DNA of 64,000 nt from Limnephilus marmoratus. Its lineage: Eukaryota; Arthropoda; Insecta; Trichoptera; Limnephilidae. The position numbers and the translations under genes are program-made. The stretch is from assembly GCA_917880885.1 (NCBI GenBank), contig OU862917.1:27578104-27642103 (forward strand). Direction: 5' to 3'. A model generated the notes under the pieces. It was not told the DNA's origin and made no database searches. It saw only the letters and a list, made by a program, of their open reading frames with translations. Below, piece by piece: positions 12,885 to 23,934 of the stretch. Each line of letters opens with the position of its first letter. The stretch's first letter is position 1.

Positions 12885-13312
12885 ACATTTTATTTATTTT
12901 TTATTTAGTAACTATATAATATTTTTTACATTTTTATATGAAACATTTTAGTTAGATGTATATATAAAATAGAAAATATATTCGTAGTCCTCCTCACTAC
13001 GAGATCCTGTGCTGAGGGGGACTATGCTTTCGATAAGTTTTTCAGCGACTTCTATGGTTTAACTTCATTGTTTGGTAAGGTTTTCCAGAAACTTCTATGA
13101 TGTTTTAAGTATACTAGTAAGGTCATTTTCCGATAGTTCCTTCAGCCAACATTTAATGTCCTTAATGTAGCTATTTTTTGTTTTAATTTGTTTGATACTA
13201 AGTGGGAGTTTGTTATATAACTTTACTGCTAAAAATTCATAACTTCTTTGACCAAATGAAGAGTTACACTTTGGTATGTTAAGTATGTCTCTATGTTTGG
13301 CTCTAAATTATT
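12885..13312 (-). mobile_element. LINE family B, 3' fragment
   Basis: It is nearly identical to 43541-43930, the 3' UTR and ORF2 end of the full-length LINE-B. Shared words are TTTAGTAACTATATAATATT, GAGATCCTGTGCTGAGGGGG and GTTATATAACTTTACTGC. It is 5'-truncated and directly abuts a Penelope-like fragment. Confidence 0.85.
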
Positions 13313-13625
13313 TTTAAGGCTTCTAAGTTATCTAAACGTTTTTCTTTGTGATTAGTATGAAGAATATTTATCCCCGTTTTTTTTCTAAACTATGGTTATT
13401 TTCAATGATATGATTAGCGAACTCAGAAAAATTATTATTATTAAGACATCTTAAATGATCTTTGATTCTATTTTCAAAATTACGAGTTGTTTTTCCAATA
13501 TAAAATGAGGGACAATCATTACATTTGAGTTTATATATTCCGGAATTAGTCAATTTATGGTCTTTATCTTTAGCATTTATTTTAAAGTATTTTAGTTTAT
13601 CGTAATCAGAACCTTGTGCAATGAA
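13313..13625 (-). pseudogene. Penelope-like element fragment with GIY-YIG endonuclease domain
   Basis: The minus-strand reading gives a GIY-YIG signature, TNSGIYKLKCNDC followed by FYIGKTTRNFENRIKDHL, then a C-terminal stretch reached through a frameshift near 13368. Cysteines between GIY and YIG and the RxxxRxxxH-type ending are typical of the C-terminal endonuclease of Penelope-like retroelements. The reverse-transcriptase part is absent. There is no start codon context, and the fragment is a relic. The assignment rests on the motif; a phage-type or host GIY-YIG gene is unlikely given the setting. Confidence 0.72.
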
Positions 13626-13940
13626 TTATTTATACCTAACCTAGCTGATTGCTAGTTTAAGTATGTCCTAAAATGTTAAATTTACGTCCTATTTAAATAT
13701 TATAAAAGATTCAACCTCAAAATCAGAAATTGGTAAATAGGTTGTGAAAATCGTCTTTGCAAACTTTGACACCCCATATCTCAGAACAAAGTGAAGTGAA
13801 GTTAGAATCCTATCCAAATGAAGTGATGGCGTATGATTGAATTTTGTGTTTTTTTTTTCTTCTTCAATAGAACCTCACTGTCCACTAAAAGAAAAATACT
13901 AGCGAGGGAGCGACTTTCCAATTGTACATTCATTTAAGCG

Positions 13941-14882
13941 TCGATTACACGTGGCGAGTTTACAAGCTACTACGTACTAAGTTTAGAGGCGGATAAATCG
14001 GCGAGTGAGATTGTCATGATGACACACAAAACTGTCCACTCGCTCAGAAGCGTAGGAAACTAAGGCCGCTGCTAGCGCCAGTAACAAGAATAACGACGCC
14101 TGCGTGAACTATTTATTTGGCAGCCATCTCTGGTCTGGAGCTCCAAAATACCTGAAAAATACCCTCGACTCTGTGCAGAAACGGGCGGTCCGTTTGATAG
14201 ATTCTCCCATCTTAACAGACGGATTGCAATCTTTAGAGCACAGGCGTCGGGTGGGAATGCTATCCTTGTTCTACCGATATTACAATGGAAGATGCTCCGA
14301 GGAACTAGCATCATTGATCCCTTCGGCACCGGTGCATAGTCGGGAAACACGCCAAACGCGTGCCCAACATTTGTACACAGTTGACATGTCACATGAGAAC
14401 GGGTCGTTTCTTCGACTCGTTCTTGTGTTCAACAGCTCGGCTGTGGAATGATTTGCCGGCCTCTGTGTTTCCTCCTTCCTACAACATGGGTCTCTTCAAG
14501 ACCAATGTTCATTCCTTCCTCTCCTCAAAAAGACCCTCCACACAGCATCCCAGATGACATAGACCCTGAGGGAAATTATTTTCCTCAGGGCCTCCTGTGT
14601 GGAGTTAATGTAAAAAAAAAAAACTAATTCTTCAGATGTTTGACAGTCGAAATCAGCTGTTTATCGGAAGCCATGTTGGAAACATAAATAAACCAATCAC
14701 GAACAAGCGGAGCAAGCGTGTAGACGAGTAAAGTTGACGACCTTTCAACTTTTTTTTCGTAGATTGTCAACATTCTGCTAGTCACTGCTAGTTAGCAAGT
14801 AACACGATGACACTGGGCGAGTTTACTAACAGATAGTGAATTTCCCAGATTGTAGCTTGTAAACTCGCCGTGTGTCATCGAG
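13941..14882. mobile_element. Candidate TIR element enclosing a LINE-A fragment
   Basis: TCGATTACACGTGGCGAGTT at the left and its imperfect complement ending CGGCGAGTTTACAAGCTAC at 14850-14880 form inverted ends of about 30 bp. A clear duplication is not visible: ATTTAAG on the left is only similar to TTTTAGT on the right. The enclosed LINE-A piece (14101-14620) probably inserted secondarily. Confidence 0.5.
14101..14620 (+). pseudogene. LINE family A: C-terminal end of reverse transcriptase plus 3' UTR
   Basis: The open frame at 14104-14451, continued by a frameshift into 14360-14557, encodes the post-RT 'thumb/connection' region of a non-LTR retrotransposon. Motifs are SHLWSGAPKYL, LDSVQKRAVRLI, FYRYYNGRCSEEL and ARLWNDLPASVFP. 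The catalytic RT domain and endonuclease are missing. After the stop the sequence has CTGAGGGAAATTATTTTCC and an A-run at 14612-14623. A second copy lies at 28438-30185, and minus-strand tails lie at 6.7, 39.0 and 62.05 kb. Confidence 0.85.
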
Positions 14883-15007
14883 GTTTTAGTAAATAAACAT
14901 GCCTTTGATGATTGTTGGTGACCCCTAATTCCCTACGAATATATTCTGTCTCATGTCGTGTGTATCAAGTGGGAATAATGGACTAGGGCAGTGGTTCTTA
15001 ACCTATG

Positions 15008-15539
15008 TTCCCCGGAATATCTACAAATTGATGTTCACCGGAACATTGTGAACAGTGTTCCGCGAGCCAATTGTAAGTGTTCCGGACATTAGGAATCCGC
15101 TCACTAGCTAGGAAACTACGCTTCAACGAACTTAGCGTAATTGACTGAGCTCGGTTTCTCAACATTAACTAAGCTAAAAAAAATTTAACTCAAAACTCTT
15201 ACGAAGTAATATAATATTCTACGTCGTCTCCTAATTTATTAAATTTATATGAAAATGTATTATATTTTAAAGAGTTATTAACGACAGAAAAATTAGTTTT
15301 TCGATATCTCCAAAAATGACGAATGCTCTTTCAAAGAGAACATTGGTAAACGTATGCCTAATCTCCTTCCAGATAACCTAAAAACGGAAAAGAATATATT
15401 TAAACTTAAGATGTTGGAACAAAATTAAAAATATTACTTCTATACTTGTACTACTATACTATATATGCTCTGTATTTAAGTTAAGAAAGCGAAATATTAT
15501 ATTTCTTTTAACTTAATAATAATAAAATAAATAATAGTG
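15008..15539. other. No gene recognised; follows an orphan hAT-like end
   Basis: The sequence just before this stretch, CAGTGGTTCTTAACC at 14990, looks like a hAT terminus, but no partner end was found in the window. The rest is AT-rich without ORFs or repeats that I can name. Confidence 0.35.
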
Positions 15540-15689
15540 TCCCGTGACGTTACACGCTTTTCAGCCGGCCGCAAGAATCTACATTTTGACGACTTTCATC
15601 TTTGGTACAATTCAGTTTTTCAAAAATTCAAAAAGCTCTGTCCTCAGCATGATCTACTTATTCAGATTCGGAGGATAAAAGAAAAAATG

Positions 15690-16711
15690 AAGAAGAAACG
15701 TCCACAATGATAGAGGCAAACGAGGTAAATAATGCCCTGAAAAACTCAAGACTTACCATAAATAATATTAAAAAAATAATAACGGAAGGGAAAGGAAAAA
15801 TCATTCTAAAAGAAAAAATAAACGAAGAGTGGATCAACTATTCGACATTATTGCCCACTTAGTGGCTGAAAATAATGAAATGAAGGGCGAATTAAAAATA
15901 TTACGACCACTAATAAAAAACTTTACCCAAAATATTATTGAAATAAAAAATGTAATGAATGAAAACAAGTCGCTTCTCGTAAACATGGCAGAAAAAAATG
16001 AAGAATTTAAAAACAAATCGCATCTCACCAATATTAATAACCAAAATAAAGAAATTAAAACACCTCTTCCGGCACAGGACATCACACATCGCAGAATTAA
16101 AACAACACAACTTCAATGGAAAGAAATAAAAAATACGGATCTTTGGAGAAGAAGCAGGCCACCAAATAAGAAGAAATCTGGAAAAAAACTTTAAAGATGT
16201 AGATTGTTCCAGCTATATATACCCTGGGGCAACACTAGACTGGTACACGGCAAACATCATAAGAGAAAGCAAGAATTTAAACAAAAATGATTTTGTAATT
16301 TTAATAGCCGGAGAAAATGAGACATCCCCTAAAAACTTTCTAAGCAACTTGTACTACACCCTACGACAACTAGCCCATACTAATGTCCTAATACACCCAG
16401 TTACTAAAAACAACTAGTTAAACATCTATAAACTAAATTCTGAGATTATATCTCACATCTTCGAATTAAAAAATTATTGTAAATTTAGTGGGCCCATTTT
16501 TTATGAAAAAATGAATAGCCATACAATTATCAAAATGATGAGCTTAACAAGGGCGCATATAAAAAATGAGATCAATAAAATATCAGTCTACAATTTTGAG
16601 CACCCACATCCATCAGAAATAAACCCTAAATATATTCATTCATCCATTCCTACACAAACCCGAGATGACAGGAACTCACCTTATCCGAAAAAACAAACTA
16701 TTTTTTTATGA
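15690..16711 (+). pseudogene. LINE-D ORF1: coiled coil plus SGNH-hydrolase-like domain, frameshifted
   Basis: The first open piece (15829-16194, 121 codons) is Lys/Glu/Asn-rich with heptad-like spacing, for example ENNEMKGELKILRPLIKN, and probably forms a coiled coil. The frame then shifts. The downstream part (16195-16711) contains YPGATLDWYTANIIRES and DFVILIAGENE, which resemble blocks of the SGNH/GDSL esterase domain found in ORF1 of some CR1/L2-type LINEs. There the second block is normally a G-x-N-D motif, and here it reads GENE. An in-frame stop lies near 16419. ORF1 proteins of this type bind RNA and form particles; the esterase's role is not settled. The assignment is by motif only. 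Confidence 0.6.
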
Positions 16712-19583
16712 ATAATACACGTACTCCTAAACCTGACGACATCAAATCCACCTTCATAATAATGCATCAAAACGTGCAATGCATTCGAAATAAAATCTTA
16801 GAATTAGAAAATATTCTATATGAAAAAAATATCGATGTACTTTGTGTTAGCGAACACTGGTTACAAAAGGACGAAACGACATCTATTAATTTTAATGGTT
16901 ATAAATTAGGTTCAATTTTTTGTCGAGAGAGTCATATTCATGGAGGTGTCTCCATTTACTTAAATGAAAACATTATATTTAAAGAACTAGAATTTGTTAA
17001 ACAAATAACAAAAGAATTTGTATTTGAATGTGTTGTTATTGAAATTCCAAAACTTAAAATGATAATTTGTACAGTTTACTAGTGACTCTGATATTAATAT
17101 TTTTTTTGAACAACTTGAACTATTACTAAACAAAATTTGCAAAAACAACAAAAAACAAATAATACTCTGCGGTGACTTAAATATTGATACAAGCTACAAG
17201 AACAAAAACGCAGATTCACTCAAAAACACATTAAAATCTCACAACACACGCTTGATTATTGATAAACCTACACGTATACAAGGAAATAAAAAAGTATAAT
17301 TGATCATATAGGTACAAATATACCAAAAAGCTCTTACACATGGGAAGTCACAGAATTAGCTGTGTCAGATCACATGGCACAGTTAATGCACGTAAAAACA
17401 GAATATAATATAAACCAAACGTGGTATACAAAAAAACTATTATTTAACACAGAAAACACTAACATTTTTAACAATTACTTATCATGTATATGTTGGGAAC
17501 CACTGAAATCCTTTGAATCCATTAATGACAGCTACGAATACTTCATTAATGAAATAAATAATGGTATGAAGCTTTGTTTCCCCTTTAAACTGTATAAATA
17601 TCCCCAAAAACGCAAAATAAATTGGGTAACGACTGGTATTAAGATATCTATTAGACAAAAAAGACATCTGTACATGAAACAAAAAAACACAAATGACCTC
17701 ACAATCATAAACAATTACAAACATTACAAAAAAATTCTTAGTAAAGTAAAACAGGTAGCCAAACGGAATTATAATAGTAAACGAATTCAAAACGCGCAAA
17801 ATAAAACCAAAACATCGTGGAACATAATAAAAGAGAACTCAAATAATTCTAATTCTAAAAGTAAACCAAAAATCTGTCTTAAAATAAATGATAACCTGGT
17901 ATCAGAACCAAAAAACATTGCAAATGAATTTAACATTTTCTTTGCACCACCGCCACCACCACAAAATACATCTCTACGTCCACCATCTGCCAAAACAGTC
18001 GAAAACAAACAGTCGCGATCATTCTTCATAACGCCTGTAAACAGGGAGGAAATTATTAAAATCATCGTAAAACTGAAAAATAAAAGCAGTGTCGGCACTG
18101 ACAAAATCCCTATAAAAATTATAAAAGCATGTGCAAAAGCGTTAAGTTACCCGTTGGAAATATTAATTAACAAATCTTTCGAATCAGGAACCTTCCCAGA
18201 ACAATTAAAACAATCTATTATTGTACCTTTGTATAAGAAGGGTCCTAAACAGGAAATCTCAAACTACAGACCGATATCCTTATTACCAAACTTTTCAAAA
18301 ATATTTGAAAGAGCCATGTACAATCGCATTTATAACTTTCTCGAAAACTTTGAGATAATATGTCCACAACAATTTGGATTCCGTAAAGGCCGTTCAACAA
18401 CACAGGCAGTATTCAATTTTTTGAACAAAATTCTAGAAAATATTAATGTTAGTAAAAAAACCGTAGGTATCTTTCTCGACCTCTCAAAAGCATTCGACAA
18501 TGTTGATCATGAGCTTCTTCTAATTAAACTTGAACATGTAGGTATTAGAGGATTAGCATTAAAATGGTTTGAATCGTACTTAAAAAATCGTCAGCAGAAA
18601 GTTCAAATTTCAAATATCGATGAAAAAATGGTCCGGTACATGGTAGAATCCAAATGGAGAAAAATAAACAAGGGTGTGCCACAAGGAAGCATTCTTGGGC
18701 CTCTCCTCTTCCTTATCTATATAAACGAACTTCCAATAATTGCTGGCACAGAATGTTCAATGTTCGCTGATGACACCGCTTTGTTGTTTGAATGTAATGG
18801 AGACGTTGACGAATTTAACAAACAAGTTAACGAGACTTGCCAATTAATAGCAAACTGGCTGTTATCGCAACATCTATCACTCAACACAAACAAAACCCAA
18901 ATTTTAAAATTTTGTCCAGTGCAAGCTACACCTATAAATATAAATGTAAACATTAATAATAATATTATCGAACCTTCCCAAACCTGTTCACTACTGGGAA
19001 TAGAATTAGACATAAACATAAACTGGAAAGAACATGTCTCAAAAATTGTAGAAAAATCAGTAGTTTTTCTTATGTTCTGGGTACCTTGAGAAAAATATTG
19101 AACACCGAATCAGTAATAGCCGCATACTATGGTTATGTATATTCAATAATAAAATACGGTATTATTTTTTGGGGAAACTCGGTAAACGCCAAAGATGTCT
19201 TCATCATACAAAAGAGATGCATAAGAAAAATTACAAACTCTGGTAATTTAGATTCATGTAGACCTATGTTTAAAAATCTGAAAATTCTGACAGTCACAGA
19301 CATATATATAATGGAGTTATGCATGTTAGTGCGATCATCTACAGACAAGTTCCCACTAAAAAACTCAACACATAAATACGCTACAAGGCTCACAGAAAAC
19401 CTACTAATACCAAAAGCAAACAAAACAATATTCCAAAAAGGACCATACTACATGGCCATTAAAGTATATAACAACCTTCCACATAACATTAAACAAATAC
19501 AAGATACACACAAATTCAAATCGTCACTAAACACTTTCCTTGTTAATAAATGTCACTACACGTTGAGTGAATACCTCACGTAA
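16708..19583 (+). pseudogene. LINE-D ORF2: EEP endonuclease plus reverse transcriptase, with three frame breaks
   Basis: The endonuclease begins around 16755 (MHQNVQCIRNKI), with SEHWL at about 16849 and HGGVSIY at about 16939. The frame breaks near 17082. GDLNID follows at about 17173, and after another break near 17295 SDHMAQL at 17365. The reverse transcriptase (17362-19089, 575 codons) shows NYRPISLLPNFSKIFE, GFRKGRSTTQA, LDLSKAFDNVDHELL, GVPQGSILGPLLFLIYINEL and the catalytic FADD at 18763-18774. A third break at 19086 leads into the C-terminal 165 codons, with YSIIKYGIIFWGNS, ending TAA at 19583. All domains of target-primed reverse transcription are present. The overlap of ORF2's start with ORF1's end is a usual LINE layout. 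An RNase H domain is absent. Confidence 0.85.
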
Positions 19584-19825
19584 ATGAAACGCCTATTTTT
19601 ATTGGTATATATATTTGTATTTTTATTTATTTTTTCATTGGTATATTGTTATTTTATCTGTATAAACATTGTAATTATAATAAAACAAATAATATTATAT
19701 AAACATAGTAATTAAATAAATGCGGTTAGCTGGAAGAAATGGGGTCCACCCATAAGCTACACCTTTTGTAATTTTTATTTTACAAAAAATATTTTTTGAT
19801 TTTGATGTTGATTTTGATTATTATT

Positions 19826-20522
19826 AAATAATGTAATATCTTTATAGCAGATGATCTCATTACTTACAATAAAAACTAAAACCTCTAGGTCGCTAAATCA
19901 CGTCCTATTAGACCGATAAGTACTGAAATCACAATAAAAAATGATTTAGAAGACGAATTTGAATAAAAAAGGTTTTATTAGGTACTGATTATCCAAAATT
20001 AGCTGAAATCCAATGGAAGATTTCCCTGATGATTTCTGTTAGGAGAGAATACCAGAAGAACGTGAATTTAATAATAGTTTGGGGCAGTTTTCACAAATTC
20101 CAAAATATTTCGTAGCATTCGGAACAAGCAAGGTGTGCAAGAAATTTATATTTTTTATCACCGCGGAGCGCATGGCCAAATAAATTAAACGGAATAAGGA
20201 ATCGCTAGTCAAAGTCTGTCTGCATTGGTATAGGTAACCCGGATTAATTGTACATATGCTAAACTGGCGAATAAGAATCTAATTAGAAGACGGGAATGTA
20301 ATAAGGCAGACTTTGACCAGCGATTCTCTGATATAGCACTTTGCTCCACGGTAATCAATATATATTATAAAAGAAAGTCCAAAAAAGCGTGCGGAACGCA
20401 AAAACTTCGAAACGAGTGCCGGTACGATCAAGAGAGTTATATGGTATGGTAGATCTCTATCCCCCCTAGGGAATAAGGGAATTCGTTTTTACCTAAAGGG
20501 CTTGCTTTTGAAGATATAAGGG
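19826..20522. other. No gene recognised
   Basis: A moderately AT-rich stretch between LINE-D and the HSE array. ACTTTGACCAGCGATTC at about 20311 and its complement-like GAATCGCTAGTCAAAGT at about 20199 form a loose inverted pair around a 100-bp centre, possibly a small foldback. Immediately before the array is GAAGATATAAGGGCTGGAAG (about 20509), a TATA-like word beside the first GAA/TTC units. Confidence 0.4.
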
Positions 20523-22052
20523 CTGGAAGTTCTAAGAAGACTAGAAATTTCAAGAAGAGTCGGGAAGATTCCGGAAACTTCTAGAAAATTCGATAAAACT
20601 CTGGAACGTTCTGGAAGAAATGGAGGAGTACGTCAGCGAGTCTAGAAGGTTCCGAAAAGTTCAAGAAGGTTCGGTAAAGCTGTAGAAAGTTCTGAAAGGA
20701 GTAGAGGAGTATGTCGGTGTGTCTAGAAGGTTCCGGAAAATTCTACAAAGTTCCTTAAAGCTGTAGGAAGTCCTAGAAGGTTTGATAGGGCTGTACAAAG
20801 TTCTGGAAGGAGTAGCGGAGTATGTCGGTAAGTCTAAATGGTTCCGGAAAGTTCTAGAAGATTCGATAAAGCTGTAGAAAGTTCTGGAAGGTGTGGTGGA
20901 GTATATCGGTGAGTCTAGAAGGTTCTGATGGTTCACGAATGCTTTAGAAAATTGTGGAAGGAGAAAGTTCTAGATACTTTCAGAAATAATAGGCGGTAAG
21001 TCTAGAAGATTCTGGAAGTTCTAGAAGATTCCACAAAGCTATAAGAAGTTCTAGAAGGTTCGATAAAGCCGTGCAACGATCTGGAAGGAGTGGCGGAGTA
21101 AGTCGGTGAGTCTAGAAAGATCTGATGGTTCACAAATGCTTAGAAAATTGTGGATGGATAAAGTTCTAGAAGCTTTCAGAAATAAAAGACGGTGAGTCTA
21201 GAAGATTCCTAAAGTTCTAGAAGGTTCGATAGAGCTATACAAAGTTCTGAAAGGAGTGGAGGAGTGTGTCGGTGTTTCTAGAAGGTCCCGGAAAATTCTA
21301 GCAGGTTCCATAAAGCTGTAAGAAGTTCTAGAAGGTTCGATAGGGCTGTACAAAGTTCTGGAAGGAGTGGCGGAGTATGTCGGTGAGTCTAGAAGGTTCG
21401 ATTAAGCTGTAGAAAGTTCTGGAAGGTGTGGCGGAGTATGTCGGTGAGTCTAGAAGGTTCTGGAAAGTTCTAGCAGGTTCGATAAAGTTGTACAAAGTTC
21501 TGAAACGAATGGTGGATATGTCGGTGGGTTTAGAAGTTTCCGGAAAGTTCTATAAGGTTCGATAAAACTGTAGAAAGTTCTAGAAGGTTCCGTAAAGCTG
21601 TAGTAAGTTCCGATAGGAGTGGAGGGGTGTGTCGGTTTGTCTAAAAGGTCCCGAAAATTCTAGAAGGTTCCATAAAGCTGTAGAAAGTTCTGATACGAAT
21701 GGAGGAGTGTGTCGGTGAGTCTAGAAGGTCCCGAAAAATTCTAGAAGGTTCCATAAAGCTGTAGGAAGTCCTATTTGATAGGGCTGTACGAAGTTCTGCA
21801 AGGAATGGCGGAGTATGTCGGTGAGTCTAGAAGGTTCGATAAAGCTGTAGAAAGTTCTAGAAGGTGTGGCGGAGTATGTAAATGAGTCTAGAAGGTTCCG
21901 GAAATTTCTACGAGGTTCTTTAAAGCTGTACAAAGTTCTGGGAGGAGTGGCGTGAGTCTAGAAGTTTCTATAAGAAGTGGCGAAGTATGTCGGTGAGTCT
22001 ACAAAGTTCCGAAAAGTTCTAGAAATTTCGATAAAGCTGTAGAAAGTTAAAA
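20523..22052. repeat. 1.5-kb minisatellite made of heat-shock elements (nGAAn arrays)
   Basis: The array consists of irregular units of about 80 and 110 bp, each opening with GTCGGTGAGTCTAGAAGG or a variant (20632, 20713, 20824, 20906, 21102, 21268, 21379, 21442, 21711, 21818, 21989 and others). They contain TTCTAGAAGGTTC, TTCCGGAAAGTTC and GATAAAGCTGTAGAAAGTTC. These words are alternating inverted GAA pentamers at 5-bp spacing, the definition of a heat-shock element. Perfect runs include six pentamers at 20564-20591, five at 20842-20864, and four at 20726-20743 and 21453-21470. HSF trimers need three, so many high-affinity sites are predicted. Binding is inferred, not shown. No coding role is apparent. 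Confidence 0.88.
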
Positions 22053-22185
22053 TAAACGGCCTTACGCGTGGTTTAACTATATCTATGACGTAGTTACAAG
22101 ACAATTTCTCACAAATCCTACGTGATTCCAACCATAGAAAAAAGAATAACTCAAAAAGTTCCTTGTGGCGTGTGTCGTGATCTAA

Positions 22186-22385
22186 TTATAGGCCCAATGT
22201 GGGCCTACGATTCCTTACAAAACTGTGCTTTCGAAATTCAAATGGAATGGAGATCTACGATTACAAACGACTGTATCTAACTGAGACGGAAGGATTGGGA
22301 TTGGGTTATATGGAACATTTTTTTCCAATCAAATTTGTATGGAAGGCATTTCTGGTATTACATTCTTTATTCTGTGATTCCAACG
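22186..22385. repeat. Dispersed repeat, family R1 (copy 2)
   Basis: It shares CGAAATTCAAATGGAATGGA, GGAGATCTACGATT and CAAATTTGTATGGAAGGCAT with the copies at 11125 and 39440. It begins beside the small palindrome TAGGCCCAATGTGGGCCTA (22190-22208). No ORF or target duplication was recognised. Confidence 0.6.
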
Positions 22386-22531
22386 TTCCTCTTTCATAAG
22401 AAGGTTCGTATTGAAAAGTGTTTCACGATTTCGAACATTTTAAGAGCCACTGGTGTGGTGAAGATACGCACATTTTAGATAAATAATTAAACTTCTTTTT
22501 TGTAATTAAGTACCTCAGTAGTAACTGAGAA

Positions 22532-22570
22532 TATAAAAGGTAAAATTTGCATTTTCACATGTCAGTGAGT
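22532..22570 (+). promoter_or_regulatory. Candidate arthropod core promoter: TATA box plus Initiator
   Basis: TATAAAAGG at 22532-22540 is followed by the arthropod Initiator TCAGT at 22562-22566, placing +1 (the A at 22564) 32 bp from the first T of the TATA box, which is the canonical distance. An ATG follows at 22615 in the context CGACATGAAG. The open frame from there has only 16 codons (MKALVGGLFALPEI...), so it is either a short first exon or a chance ORF. Promoter function is inferred from spacing only. Confidence 0.45.
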
Positions 22571-22941
22571 GCGTATAACTTGTGAGGAACTTTTCGTTAA
22601 GCCGAGCATCCGACATGAAGGCTTTGGTTGGTGGATTATTTGCATTACCCGAGATTGAAATCTGATTTAGTAAATTTTAATTGATTTAGAAAGTTTGTTT
22701 GTGTGTGTCTTATTTTAAAATAAATATCCGGATTGGAAAAAAAATCACTAACTTAAAAAAAATACTGATAATATTGCAAAAGCTATTAATTACATTATGT
22801 ATACCTACGCGACTTCTCATTTCTTTTTTATGTGATACTGCTTGGCGGCTTGGAGTGAGTGGATGTTAGCTACGGCATCCCAATTTAGGAAATGTAGTGA
22901 AGCTAAAGAAAGTGAAACAGTGAAAGAAGAAGTTAAGAGGT

Positions 22942-23166
22942 CTAACGGCGGTTGTTTCCAACTTTTCTATCGATCAATCTGAGTCTTCGTTCAAGTTCAA
23001 TTGATTTTAAAGTGCTTTGTTTAGTAACGCTCGATTCGCCAGGTGGTCGAAGAGTTGCTTTGGGAAAACGTATTTGTGCATTTGAGGAGTGTTGAGCCAA
23101 ATTCAGTTCATCAGTAGGATTGGGAACAACGGCCGTCTTATGGATGATTGATATATTTAAAGCCAT
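22942..23166 (-). CDS. Hypothetical ORF directly beside a long-TIR element
   Basis: A 74-codon open frame starts with ATG at 23164-23166, just before the TTAA that bounds the 23171-27521 element. I do not recognise the product. It begins MALNISIIHKTAVVPNP, is basic and Ser/Thr/Pro-rich in the middle (RFPKATLRPPGESSVTK), and ends with a charged, possibly helical stretch (SIELERRLRLIDRKVGNNRR). Its composition is more protein-like than the usual noise ORFs here. It could be the first coding exon of a host gene whose upstream region was displaced by the transposon, or chance. No splice donor of good quality was found at its 3' end. Confidence 0.3.
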   Translation of the reverse strand: MALNISIIHKTAVVPNPTDELNLAQHSSNAQIRFPKATLRPPGESSVTKQSTLKSIELERRLRLIDRKVGNNRR

Positions 23167-23934
23167 TTAAGAGTGTTTAACCAGCCAGCGGACGAAAATC
23201 CACATTTCGTCGAAAGTTGTTCTTACGATCGTGCAGGGCGGTTACAATGAGAAAGATTAATTATTCTCCGTACCAGCTTTTTTAAATTATAACTCAATAT
23301 CGAATTTATTTCAATTCAAATTAGCTTTAATTTATACCTTCATCCAAAAATGCTGAAAGGCGTGATGATAAAACTATTAAAATAATGTATTTTTTGTAGT
23401 TATTTTTCGATTATAAGTATTTATCATTTTTCAATAATGTCTAAATTTAATAAGAATGTTAAAAAAATCTGAAATATATTCGTTTGTAAGTGTGCAAATA
23501 AATACACAAACGGACCAATCTTCGCCAAGAAATACATGTACGTACATATTTTTTAATGATTTTATTGAAACTAAAATTAAAATTCTAAAACATACGTTTG
23601 CTAGATAATGTATTGATTTATTTTACTGCATGATTTTATTATTTGAAATGGGCGTGGTATAAAACAAAAACTTTTTTGAAAATTGAACAAATCTGCCAAC
23701 GATCTATGGAATAACCTTATTACACTAAAAATTTTAAAAAAAATTCTCAAAATTTATTACATACGAATGCTAGATAAAAGAACAATCTTTCGAAATCCAT
23801 TTATAATTTTTTGTGGAAAAGAGTCAATACGTCTAAAAACTTTTTTGAAAATGACGTTTTTCCGGTTTTCTCTGGTAATGCCCTCTTAAAGACACATTTC
23901 GTTACTGCATGATGACTAAATCTTACACTCTTAA

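Larger units (their letters stand above)
15540..19825 (+). mobile_element. LINE family D: near-complete non-LTR retrotransposon with SGNH-esterase-like ORF1
   Basis: The element has a 5' leader, ORF1 (about 15690-16711), ORF2 (16708-19583) and a 3' UTR ending in a GATTTT-type short repeat (about 19790-19825) rather than poly(A). ORF2 carries an endonuclease/exonuclease/phosphatase domain and a reverse transcriptase, with no RNase H. The esterase-like ORF1 and the repeat-type tail point to the CR1/L2/Jockey group. Boundaries are approximate because I could not find a target duplication. Several frameshifts make this copy inactive. Confidence 0.85.

Noticed and set aside
14072..14392. 106-codon minus-strand ORF over the LINE-A fragment
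   Set aside because: It is the shadow of the plus-strand LINE reading frame, which shows clear family motifs.
14990..15007. hAT terminus CAGTGGTTCTTAACC
   Set aside because: No partner terminus or 8-bp duplication could be found, so no element can be delimited.
20661..21933. Minus-strand ORFs of 91 and 70 codons in the HSE array, with repeats like TYSATPSRTFYSF
   Set aside because: They are translations of the tandem repeat, with no start context, frame conservation or family match; the DNA-level HSE pattern explains them.
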